Source: an uncultured Agathobaculum sp. (GTDB lineage: Bacteria; Bacillota; Clostridia; Oscillospirales; Butyricicoccaceae). Taken from it: a stretch of 23,629 nucleotides of DNA. The DNA lies in assembly GCA_944376955.1 (NCBI GenBank), contig CALWEB010000136.1, positions 1 to 23,629 of the forward strand, in the 5' to 3' direction. Under the pieces are notes generated by a model that had not been told where the DNA came from, made no database searches, and saw nothing but the letters and a program-made list of their open reading frames with translations. Below, piece after piece: positions 12,726 to 20,133 of this stretch (its first letter is position 1; each line of letters begins with the position of its first letter). The translations under genes and the position numbers were made by a program.

Positions 12726-14087
12726 ATGAGGAAATCCTACGAAATTGATATGACACGAGGGCCATTGCTCAGCCGGATCCTGCTGTTTGCACTGCCGCTG
12801 ATCTGCTCGGGCGTGCTACAGCTGTTGTTCAACGCGGCGGATATCATTGTGGTTGGACGGTATGCAGGCAGCCATGCGATGGCGGCGGTTGGCGCAACCA
12901 GCGCACTGATCAATCTGCTGGTCAATTTCTTTATCGGCATTTCGGTCGGCGCAAATGTATTGGTGGCGCGTTTTTGCGGCGCGAATGATTATGACGACGC
13001 GCAGGAAACCGTGCAGACCGCGCTGATCACCGCGGTGGCGGGCGGTGTGATTTTGGTCGTGGCGGGCATTTGCCTGGCGCGTCCCATGCTGGAATGGATG
13101 GCGACTCCGGCTGAGGTATTGGATCAGGCGGTATTGTACATGCGTATCTATTTCATCGGGATGCCGGCAACCATGCTGTACAACTTCGGTGCGGCGATCC
13201 TGCGCGCGGTGGGGGACACCCGGCGGCCGCTGTACTTTTTGCTGTTCAGCGGTGCGGTCAATGTGGTGTGCAACCTGTTTTTTGTCATTGTGCTGCACAT
13301 GGGCGTGGCGGGCGTTGCCACCGCGACCGTGATTGCGCAGGTGATCTCCGCGGTGCTGATTGTGCTGTGCCTGACGCGGGTGGACGGCATGTGTAACGTC
13401 AACCTCAAGCGGCTGAAGTTCCATCGGGACAAGTTTGCGCGCATCATGCAGGTCGGGGTGCCTGCGGGGCTGCAAAGCGTAATTTTCAATATTTCGAACG
13501 TACTCATCCAGTCGTCGATTAACTCGTTTGGCGCGATTGTGGTCGCAGGCAACACGGCGGCCAGCAATATCGAGGGCTTTGTATACACCTCGATGAATGC
13601 ACTGTATCAGACTTCGCTCAGCTTCACCAGCCAGAACTTAGGCGCCAAGCAGTATCACCGGATTGACAAGGTGCTGCTGCGCTGCATGGTGCTGGTCATG
13701 TTGATCGGCGTGGTGCTGGGCAACGGTGCGCATCTGTTGGGCGAAAGCCTGCTGGGCATCTATTCGACCGATGCCGAAGTGATTGCCTATGGTATGATGC
13801 GTCTGGGCGTGGTGAGTGTTACCTATTGCCTGTGCGGCATGATGGATGTGGTCGCGGGCAGTGTGCGCGGCTTGGGATATTCCATCCTGCCGATGCTGGT
13901 GTCGCTTGCGGGGGCGTGTGTGTTCCGTATCATCTGGATTTTCACCGTGTTCCAGTGGCAGCACACGCTGTTCAGCTTATATATATCCTATCCGATTTCG
14001 TGGGCACTGACCATCTGCGCACATCTGGTGTGCTATTTCGTGGTGCGGAGTCGGGTCTTTCCCAAAGCTGGGGAACAGGCCGCGTGA
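12726..14087 (+). CDS. MATE-family efflux transporter
   Basis: 453 residues from ATG 12726, or 455 from ATG 12720. AAAGGA is 9 bases from 12726 and only 3 from 12720, so the later start is preferred. Twelve membrane helices in two halves are visible, with the family entry segment ALPLICSGVLQLLFNAADIIVVGRYAG and GATSALINLLVNFFIGISVGANVLVARFCGA. Each half ends in the characteristic exchange of hydrophobic helices, and the second half begins around VGVPAGLQSVIFNISNVLIQS. Members export cationic drugs, toxins or metabolites using Na+ or H+ gradients. The gene is divergent from the two-component pair. Its substrate is not readable. Confidence 0.92.
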   Translation: MRKSYEIDMTRGPLLSRILLFALPLICSGVLQLLFNAADIIVVGRYAGSHAMAAVGATSALINLLVNFFIGISVGANVLVARFCGANDYDDAQETVQTALITAVAGGVILVVAGICLARPMLEWMATPAEVLDQAVLYMRIYFIGMPATMLYNFGAAILRAVGDTRRPLYFLLFSGAVNVVCNLFFVIVLHMGVAGVATATVIAQVISAVLIVLCLTRVDGMCNVNLKRLKFHRDKFARIMQVGVPAGLQSVIFNISNVLIQSSINSFGAIVVAGNTAASNIEGFVYTSMNALYQTSLSFTSQNLGAKQYHRIDKVLLRCMVLVMLIGVVLGNGAHLLGESLLGIYSTDAEVIAYGMMRLGVVSVTYCLCGMMDVVAGSVRGLGYSILPMLVSLAGACVFRIIWIFTVFQWQHTLFSLYISYPISWALTICAHLVCYFVVRSRVFPKAGEQAA

Positions 14088-14103
14088 TTTCAGGCGTTGT
14101 CAA

Positions 14104-14144
14104 AAAAGAGCGTGCAAACCGGAAAACGGTTTGCACGCTCTTTT
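14104..14144. terminator. Bidirectional terminator after the MATE gene
   Basis: An 18-bp perfect stem starting AAAAGAGCGTGC with a GAAAA loop and a matching right arm ending CTCTTTT. It separates the convergent genes ending at 14087 and 14152. Confidence 0.95.
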
Positions 14145-14151
14145 GCTTTTC

Positions 14152-14559
14152 TCAGTAGTGGGATGCGGCCCGTGCGTGGAACGCGCGCAGAACCCGTCCT
14201 ACCGCCAGACCCAACAGGGAAATGCCCGCGCCGATGAGCAGCGCACTCCAGTCGGGGGTATGCAGACGGTGGGTGGACAGCATATTGGCCAGTGTGAAAG
14301 TCAGGTACGGCGCAAGCATATAGAGTATGCCGCACACAGGCAGGCAGAGCAGGCTCATCCTGCCCCAACAAGCCGTTTTGGCAACCAGTAGGGCAAAGAT
14401 GAACGTTGCAGCGGGCAGCGCAAGCCACAGAATCAGCAGGGTGTACGCCATGCCGTCGGTCGCGCCGGTAAAGCACCAGAAGAACAGCAGTGCCAGCAAC
14501 CACACGGCAAGATAGCCCGCGGGCAAAAGAAAACGGGAACGGTTAGCGTGTTTCGTCAT
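14152..14559 (-). CDS. Hypothetical four-helix membrane protein
   Basis: 135 residues with four hydrophobic stretches (about 11-30, 38-60, 70-92, 103-122) and a basic N-terminus and C-terminal tail, so mostly membrane with cytoplasmic ends expected. AAAGGAGG about 8 bases upstream strongly supports the ATG at 14559. I recognise no family or motif. It is a single-gene unit: the strong terminator follows it and a divergent gene lies behind it. Confidence 0.7.
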   Translation of the reverse strand: MTKHANRSRFLLPAGYLAVWLLALLFFWCFTGATDGMAYTLLILWLALPAATFIFALLVAKTACWGRMSLLCLPVCGILYMLAPYLTFTLANMLSTHRLHTPDWSALLIGAGISLLGLAVGRVLRAFHARAASHY

Positions 14560-14681
14560 AAGACCGCCTCCTTTGGCGAACGCAAAGCGGGTGGGAAGGC
14601 CCCTTCTGTTACTTGCAGTATAACACGATGCAGGGACGGGGACAAGGGCGGGAAAAATTTATCCGGTCGGCAAAAAAATGC

Positions 14682-14710
14682 TGGGCATGTGGCGGCGCAT
14701 GTGGTATAAT
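14682..14710 (+). promoter_or_regulatory. Promoter of the EIIC-like gene
   Basis: An extended -10, TGG then TATAAT (14705-14710), has TGGGCA as -35 (14682-14687) 17 bases upstream. The predicted leader is about 60 bases. Confidence 0.7.
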
Positions 14711-14720
14711 GTGTCGGAAA

Positions 14721-14763
14721 GCTGTCTTGACAGCGAGATTGACACATAGCCGCACAATGCGGC
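14721..14763 (+). promoter_or_regulatory. Two palindromes in the EIIC-like gene leader
   Basis: GCTGTC-TT-GACAGC (14721-14734) overlaps the expected start point. GCCGCA-CAA-TGCGGC (14749-14763) ends just before the AAGAAGGGG ribosome binding site. The first could be an operator, the second an RNA hairpin affecting translation. Confidence 0.45.
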
Positions 14764-14777
14764 AAAGAAGGGGTAAC

Positions 14778-15865
14778 ATGGACAAGGTAAAACAATTTCT
14801 CAAACGCAAGGACATTGTGATTTCGGTCAAACGGTACGGTATCGACGCGCTCGGCGCGATGGCGCAGGGCCTGTTCTGTTCGCTGTTGATCGGCACGATC
14901 ATTGACACGGTGGGTAAGCAGCTGGGCATCCCGTTTCTGACCATGACGGTGGCAACGGTCAACGACACGGCGTATACGGTCGGTTCGCTCGCCTCGGCAA
15001 TGAGCGGCCGGCGATGGCGGTGGCCATTGGCTATGCGCTCAACTGCCCGCCGCTCGTCTTATTTTCGCTGATCAGCGTGGGCTTTGCCTCCAACGCGCTG
15101 GGCGGCGCAGGCGGGCCGCTGGCGGTGCTGTTTGTGGCGATCATCGCGGCGGAAATCGGTAAAGCGGTGGCGGGTGAAACCCGCGTGGATATTTTGGTGA
15201 CCCCGTTGGTGACCATTGGCGTGGGCGCGGCGCTCTCGGCATGGTGGGCGCCCGCGCTCGGTGCTGCGGCAATGCAGGTGGGCGCGCTGATCATGTGGGC
15301 AACCAACTTGCAGCCGTTCCTGATGGGGATTCTGGTGTCCGTGCTGGTTGGTGTGGCGCTCACGCTGCCGATTTCCTCGGCGGCAATTTGTGCGGCGCTC
15401 AGCCTGACCGGGCTGGCCGGCGGCGCGGCGGTTGCGGGCTGCTGCGCGCAGATGGTCGGTTTTGCTGTCATGTCCTTCCCGGAGAACCGCTGGGGTGGTT
15501 TGGTGTCGCAGGGCATCGGAACTTCCATGCTGCAAATGGGCAATATCGTCAAAAACCCGCGCATCTGGATTGCACCGATCGTGACGTCGGCCATCACCGG
15601 CCCGATTGCAACCTGCCTGTTCCGGCTGGAGATGAATGGCCCTCCGGTTTCCTCGGGCATGGGCACCTGCGGCTTGGTCGGGCAGATCGGCGTCTATACC
15701 GGCTGGTTGAATGACGTCGCCGCAGGGGTGAAGGCGGCGGTCACCGCGCAGGACTGGATTGGCCTGCTGCTGGTTTCTTTTGTGCTGCCCGCGGTGCTGT
15801 GCCCGCTGATCAACCTTGCCCTGCGCCGCATCGGCTGGGTCAAGGACGGGGATATGACGCTGTAA
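14778..15865 (+). pseudogene. PTS EIIC-like membrane protein (PF13303 type), frameshifted
   Basis: The ATG at 14778 follows AAGGGG. The frame reads MDKVKQFLKRKDIVISVKRYG and hydrophobic helices to AMSG at 15008, then runs out of frame to a stop at 15071. The family sequence resumes in another frame as AMAVAIGYALNCPPLVLF from 15014 and continues to 15865. Adding one C at 15008-15009 (GGCCGG to GGCCCGG) restores a continuous protein of 362 residues, a normal length for this family. The gene is otherwise intact, so the change is either a recent inactivating deletion or a sequence error. No slippery heptamer supports programmed shifting. The family resembles membrane components of sugar phosphotransferase systems, but no EIIA or EIIB is nearby and the substrate is unknown. 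Confidence 0.75.
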
Positions 15866-15902
15866 TCCGTGCCAGACGGCTGACAAAAGCAACAGGAAAT
15901 GC

Positions 15903-15938
15903 AAAAGGCGTGCTGTACAATCGTGCAGCACGCCTTTT
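15903..15938. terminator. Bidirectional terminator after the EIIC-like gene
   Basis: A 13-bp stem (AAAAGGCGTGCTG with CAGCACGCCTTTT) encloses a 10-base loop. It serves the convergent genes ending at 15865 and 15941. Confidence 0.9.
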
Positions 15939-15940
15939 CG

Positions 15941-17473
15941 TTATGAGATTTTGGTCTGGTCATGGAGGCGGGAAAGCTCCTGGTCGAACAAGTCCACTTC
16001 ATGCCGGAGGCTGCGCACCTCCCAGGAACGGCTGGAAAGGGCGTGGTTGAGGCTGGTGATTTTTTCATTCAGCACTTCGATCTGATCCTGCGCCCGAACC
16101 AGTTCCTGCAGCTTGTTTTTCAGGTTGTTTTCGGTATCCATCAGCTGCTGCTCAAGCGCGCGCTTGTCTGCATCGCGGGCACCGTTTTGCGGGTGATAGT
16201 CGTAAAATGCCACCAAATAATACCAGCGGTTTTCCACTAAAGCGCCGGTCATGCGCATATACATGGGGCGGTTGGTTTCGCTCAAGCGGATGAGCGTCTG
16301 GTTGACCCGTTTGGGGTCTGCTGCTGCCTGCAAGCGGTGGGCGGAAAGCTGGATGCGCTGCATCAGATCGCCGCTGACGTGATCAGCCAGACGGCCTGAA
16401 TACCCTTGCTGATCCAGATGGAAGCGATGGAAAATATCTTCGCCGGCAAAAACAATGCGGAAGTTTTCGTCAATCAACAGGGTGCTGGGATAGTGGATGA
16501 TGAAGAACTGTTGCAGGATCCGCTGGATCGGGACGCCGAGCGGGTATCCGTTGGACGGGTTGGAGGATGCCGGGCAGGAGTCGTACTCCCAGTTGTACAT
16601 TTCGTCCTCATCGTCCAGCTTGTGCCAGATTCCCGGACAGTCACGGTTGACGGAAAAGTGCATCTGGCCGTCGGTGAGCGGGTGCGTGCTGGGCAGCAAC
16701 AGACACCCGTTGGGGGAAAGACTGTGATAAAGCGATTGGATCAGCTTGCCTTGGCAGCCCGGACACAGAATGGAGATCAGCCTGCGGCAGCACACCAGTT
16801 CAATCTGCGAGAAGGGCGGGTCGAGCAACGGATCATAGGGGGAAAAGACTACCATTTTGCGCACTTTCGCGCAGATCTGGAAACCACCTTCCACCGGGAT
16901 TAGGTATTTTTTACGCAGGTTCTGGGGGATGGATACCACCTGCCGGGCGGTATAGATGCCATCCGGCCCTTGTTTGCTGTTGTTCAGATAGGCAGCGTCA
17001 GTGGCAAAGATGCGCGCGTTGTCCTGACAATCGTGCAGTTCCTGAAATTCCGCAATCGCCATAGCCAGCGTATAGGCTTCCTCGCCGCTGGCGGCGCTGA
17101 GCGCCCATACCCGGATCGGAGTACCGGGGGCATGGATGTGGGGCAAAAGTTCTTCCTGAATATAGCGGAAGAACTTGGGATCGTCAAAAAAAGTGGGTGA
17201 TGCTGGCTGGACGGCATAGAGGAATTCCAAGCGCCGATCCTGGGAAGCGGACATCAGCCGGATAAAAGCGGATACCGAACGCAGGTCATGCTGCTGGAGG
17301 TACTTCTGCACGGTCTGGCGCAGATGCTCCGGCGAATACCGGGACAGATTCACCCCCATGGTGCGCTGGAACAGGTCGGTCCAATTCTCCATCAGGTCTG
17401 GGGTCAGCGTGGTGGTATTGTCGGGGGTGGCGGCTGAAGGTTCCAGCGGGGCGGCGCCGGTAAGCTGGTCCAC
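15941..17473 (-). CDS. CheR-like methyltransferase domain fused to PAS-like domain and coiled coil
   Basis: 510 residues. After a Thr/Pro/Ala-rich start comes a CheR-like N-domain (about 30-110) and a SAM-binding-like domain (about 118-285) with RVWALSAASGEEAYTLAM and FATDA. Two hallmark CheR motifs have changed: TxFFR is PTFFDD (93-98) and CRNVLIYF is CRRLISIL. A PAS-like region follows (about 325-425, STLLIDENFRIVFAGEDIF), then a coiled coil (about 435-505). CheR enzymes methylate chemoreceptor glutamates, and CheR-PAS-coiled-coil pieces also occur inside larger CheB/CheR/kinase hybrids. Here there is no CheB, kinase or chemotaxis gene nearby, so a signalling role is only inferred. The start is doubtful: the GTG at 17473 is the first possible codon after an in-frame stop and has no clear ribosome binding site; ATG 17392 is an alternative. 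Confidence 0.7.
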   Translation of the reverse strand: MDQLTGAAPLEPSAATPDNTTTLTPDLMENWTDLFQRTMGVNLSRYSPEHLRQTVQKYLQQHDLRSVSAFIRLMSASQDRRLEFLYAVQPASPTFFDDPKFFRYIQEELLPHIHAPGTPIRVWALSAASGEEAYTLAMAIAEFQELHDCQDNARIFATDAAYLNNSKQGPDGIYTARQVVSIPQNLRKKYLIPVEGGFQICAKVRKMVVFSPYDPLLDPPFSQIELVCCRRLISILCPGCQGKLIQSLYHSLSPNGCLLLPSTHPLTDGQMHFSVNRDCPGIWHKLDDEDEMYNWEYDSCPASSNPSNGYPLGVPIQRILQQFFIIHYPSTLLIDENFRIVFAGEDIFHRFHLDQQGYSGRLADHVSGDLMQRIQLSAHRLQAAADPKRVNQTLIRLSETNRPMYMRMTGALVENRWYYLVAFYDYHPQNGARDADKRALEQQLMDTENNLKNKLQELVRAQDQIEVLNEKITSLNHALSSRSWEVRSLRHEVDLFDQELSRLHDQTKIS

Positions 17474-17598
17474 GGTGACATTTGTCCGTATTTAAGTTCA
17501 GCCGTGATGCAGGAACAGAAAAGCAGGCCCATACCTGAGCCGGTGGACGCCGGTGTTGTGCCACAGGGAAAACGCTGCATCGAAACAGGCATGAAAAG

Positions 17599-17635
17599 GG
17601 GAGGCGCTTCGGTGGGAAGCGCCTCCCTAATTTTT
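17599..17635. terminator. Terminator after the DUF554 gene
   Basis: A 12-bp stem (GGGAGGCGCTTC with GAAGCGCCTCCC, loop GGTGG) lies downstream of the minus-strand gene ending at 17664. T-runs are short on both sides (CTTTT on minus, TAATTTTT on plus). The rest of 17474-17663 holds no credible gene. Confidence 0.7.
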
Positions 17636-17663
17636 GTGGAAAAGTGTATTTGGTTGGCCAAGA

Positions 17664-18410
17664 TTATAAGGTGCCAAGCGCAGGGAAAAACCGCGCAAGG
17701 AAAAAGAAAACGATGGGGAAGATCACGGCAGGCAGCAGGTTGCCGACTTTAACCTTTTTGTCAAACATGAGGTTGAAGCCGATGGCGAAGATCAGCACTG
17801 AGCCGATGCAGGATACCTGGCTGATGAGCGCGTCGGTCAGCCACGGGCGGATGAACCGTGCCAGCAGCGTAATGCCGCCCTGATAGAGCAGCAGCGGCAG
17901 GATGGATAGGTAGACCCCCTTGCCGAGCGACGCCGCGAAGATCACCGAGGACACGCCGTCCAGCACGGCTTTGGCGATCAGGATGGACGGGTCGCCGTTG
18001 AGGCCATCCTCCAGCGCGCCGACGATTGCCATTGCGCCCACGCAGAACAGCAGTGACGCCGCCACAAAGCCCTGCACGAATTTCCCGTCCTCACTGCTGC
18101 CGGAAAACCGGGTTTGGCACCACGAGCCAAAATCATTGAGTCGGGTTTCGATATCCAGCGCTTCCCCGACCACAGCGCCCAGAACCAGACTGAGCACGAG
18201 CAGCATGGTGTGTTGCGTGGAAAGCGCGCTGCCGTCGATGGTCAGCAGGCCGCTTGCCGCGCCGCCGATACCGATGAAGAACGTACACAGGCCGAGCGCC
18301 TGCATAATGGTGGTTTCAAAACGCCGCGGTAGCCCGCCCTTGAGGAAAACGCCGAGCGTGGTGCCGGCCGCGATGGTGGCGCAGTTGACAATGGTGCCGA
18401 GTCCGATCAT
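17664..18410 (-). CDS. DUF554 family membrane protein
   Basis: 248 residues with about seven hydrophobic helices. The start MIGLGTIVNCATIAAGTTLGVFLKGGLP, the central VGAMAIVGALEDGLNGD and the KAVLDGVSSVIFAASLG segment are the recognisable DUF554 (YdfK-like) blocks. No biochemical role is established for this widespread Firmicute family to my knowledge; transport is presumed from the fold. GAGGGGGT lies about 11 bases upstream of the ATG. It is followed by its own terminator and stands as a single gene. Confidence 0.88.
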   Translation of the reverse strand: MIGLGTIVNCATIAAGTTLGVFLKGGLPRRFETTIMQALGLCTFFIGIGGAASGLLTIDGSALSTQHTMLLVLSLVLGAVVGEALDIETRLNDFGSWCQTRFSGSSEDGKFVQGFVAASLLFCVGAMAIVGALEDGLNGDPSILIAKAVLDGVSSVIFAASLGKGVYLSILPLLLYQGGITLLARFIRPWLTDALISQVSCIGSVLIFAIGFNLMFDKKVKVGNLLPAVIFPIVFFFLARFFPALGTL

Positions 18411-18508
18411 TTCGTGTGTTACCCCCTCTTTTGCTTTAGTGTACTAAAATTGATTGTACGGCAAAAAATGGGCAAAGTCAAATGTTTTTCTACGTTGGGC
18501 CGCTGGGT

Positions 18509-18730
18509 TCAGCAGTTTTCCAGATCAATGATCAGCTTTTTGCAGTACGAACAGTGCCAAGCGCGCGCTTCGGCGCGCTGTGTAGGCGTATGGGAGCCGA
18601 CGGTCAGCCCGCCGCAGGCCCACAGGCCGAACAGCATCTTTTTGTCATGCGGCTGCCAGCGGAGCGCCTTGTGGTCGCCCAGCAGTTTGCCGTCGAGCAT
18701 CTCTTTTCCGCAGTAAGGGCATTGCATCAT
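18509..18730 (-). CDS. Small zinc-ribbon-like protein (DUF6487-type)
   Basis: 73 residues with two Cys pairs, CPYCGKEM at the N-terminus and CSYCKK near the C-terminus, and a Trp/Gly-rich middle. The arrangement is that of a small zinc ribbon, matching the DUF6487 family as I recall it. AGGGAGG about 8 bases before the ATG pair (18730/18727) supports a real gene. It lies 42 bases after tmcAL on the same strand and may be co-transcribed. Function unknown. The 98 bases between this gene and the DUF554 start show nothing definite. Confidence 0.75.
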   Translation of the reverse strand: MMQCPYCGKEMLDGKLLGDHKALRWQPHDKKMLFGLWACGGLTVGSHTPTQRAEARAWHCSYCKKLIIDLENC

Positions 18731-18772
18731 TGGTCATACCTCCCTGAAAAACATGTCGGTGGGTGGAACAGG

Positions 18773-19978
18773 TCATGGCAGGCAGAAGGGGGTTTTGCGG
18801 AAGTGGTCGCCGCCCACATGCAGCGCGGGGGCAGGGTAGCCAAGGGCATACAGGTCGTCTGCGAGGGCGTCATGTGCAAGGGTGGGCTGCAAGGCGTCCG
18901 GCAGGGTGCGCTCGGTGACCGGTTTGACGATCACCGGCAGCGGACAGGTGTCCTTCATGCGGCGCAGGAGTTCCCGGCCGCGCGCGCCGACCGCCAGCAC
19001 GCGGACATAGTCCGCCGTCGGCGGGACGCTGGTCGGCAGGTCGAGCCAAGCCCGCAGCAGCACCCGGCGCACGCGCGCGAGCGGGTAGCGGCGGGTTTGG
19101 GCAGCGGTGCAGACCGCGGCAAAGCTGGAATGATCCCGGATTGCCGTCCAGAGACGGTTTTTCAGTCCGTCCCCGCCGCAATAGCGGGCAAGGTCGCCCG
19201 GGGACAGCCGCCGCAGGTGCGCTAAGATGGCCTGATCGACCGCGTTGCGTGTGACCGGAGCTGTGCCTTGTTCGATTGCCTGTGTGAGCACGGCGAAAGA
19301 CGCTTCCGGCATGAGCGGACGGCAGGACTCGGTATCTCCCTGCGCGATCAACCCCCGCAGATAGGATGCCGAAGGCAGCCCATCCGCGGGCACGTCGCTG
19401 TCATGCGCGCCACCTGCACGCAAAATGGCCAGCGGCTGCATCGGGCTTTTCAGTGTGCCCAGCGCGCACAGGTATTCGATCGCAAGCGTGTTGTTGGGGC
19501 TTGCCAGCAGCGCGCCCGCGTCCGGGTCGGCCGCGCTCACAGCCTGCTGCACGGCGGCGGCATAGGGCAGCCCGGCGGCGAGTGCCTGCCGCAGCGCATC
19601 CGCGTGTGCGTCCTGCGCGCGGGACAGGTCGGCTGCGCGCCGCAGCAGCGCAAGGTCGGCGTTCTCTGCGCCGAAAGACAGGTGCGTGACGCATCCCAGC
19701 GCGTCCAGCAGGGATACCGCACCGAACGCAAAGCCGGATGCCGACCACAGACAGGCGGACAGCGGGGTTTCCAGCACCAGATCCGCGCCGCACCGCGCGG
19801 CAGCTTGCGCGCGGCGGTACTTTTCCATGATCGCAAGGTCGCCTCGCTGGACGAAATTGCCGCTCATCGCGCACACAATGGCGGTGTCCGCGCCCAGTGC
19901 GCGGCGCGTTTCGGCAAGGTGGTGCGCGTGTCCCGCGTGGAACGGGTTGTATTCGGCAACAACGCCGCAGACGGTCAT
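18773..19978 (-). CDS. tmcAL: tRNA(Met) cytidine acetate ligase TmcAL
   Basis: 401 residues, the usual length. The N-terminus has the nucleotidyltransferase-like signature VCGVVAEYNPFHAGHAHHL, with the HxGH motif (HAGH) that binds ATP, then AIVCAMSGNFVQRGDLAI and the later SPNNTLAIEYL block. TmcAL activates free acetate with ATP and puts it on the wobble cytidine (C34) of elongator tRNA-Met, giving N4-acetylcytidine. The start has GGAGGAG upstream. It is divergent from ackA across 155 bases; both enzymes use acetate and ATP, and the pairing is common in Firmicutes. Older annotations call it YlbM or a generic nucleotidyltransferase. Confidence 0.93.
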   Translation of the reverse strand: MTVCGVVAEYNPFHAGHAHHLAETRRALGADTAIVCAMSGNFVQRGDLAIMEKYRRAQAAARCGADLVLETPLSACLWSASGFAFGAVSLLDALGCVTHLSFGAENADLALLRRAADLSRAQDAHADALRQALAAGLPYAAAVQQAVSAADPDAGALLASPNNTLAIEYLCALGTLKSPMQPLAILRAGGAHDSDVPADGLPSASYLRGLIAQGDTESCRPLMPEASFAVLTQAIEQGTAPVTRNAVDQAILAHLRRLSPGDLARYCGGDGLKNRLWTAIRDHSSFAAVCTAAQTRRYPLARVRRVLLRAWLDLPTSVPPTADYVRVLAVGARGRELLRRMKDTCPLPVIVKPVTERTLPDALQPTLAHDALADDLYALGYPAPALHVGGDHFRKTPFCLP

Positions 19979-19997
19979 AAACAGGCTCCTCCAAATC

Positions 19998-20017
19998 GCA
20001 AATGAACTGGCATTTGC
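19998..20017. promoter_or_regulatory. Inverted repeat in the tmcAL/ackA divergent region
   Basis: GCAAATG and CATTTGC form a 7-bp inverted repeat with a 6-base spacer; a third CATTTGC copy stands at 20035-20041 at the ackA promoter. It could be an operator or a hairpin in the tmcAL leader. Confidence 0.4.
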
Positions 20018-20029
20018 CTAAAATTTGGC

Positions 20030-20058
20030 TTGTACATTTGCAGAAAATCGTGTAATAT
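20030..20058 (+). promoter_or_regulatory. Candidate promoter of ackA
   Basis: TTGTAC (20030-20035) and TAATAT (20053-20058) with 17 bases between, in the only AT-rich part of the gap. The match is moderate; TATAAG two bases later is an alternative -10. Confidence 0.4.
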
Positions 20059-20133
20059 AAGAGTGTAACATTATTATATCGGCTTCCGCGGCTTTGTGCA
20101 AGCCGCCAAATACGGCACAAGGGAGTTTTGTCA

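Noticed and set aside
15000..15014. Programmed ribosomal frameshift in the EIIC-like gene
   Set aside because: Restoring the frame needs a -1 shift at GCGGCCGG, but there is no X XXY YYZ slippery heptamer, so a deletion or sequence error is simpler.
15059..15931. Antisense open frames over the EIIC-like gene
   Set aside because: Arg/His/Gln-rich shadow translations; the plus-strand sense has clear membrane helices and family motifs.
17504..17752. Plus-strand open frame in the gap before the DUF554 gene
   Set aside because: It runs through the terminator hairpin into the end of the DUF554 gene and has no ribosome binding site or domain.
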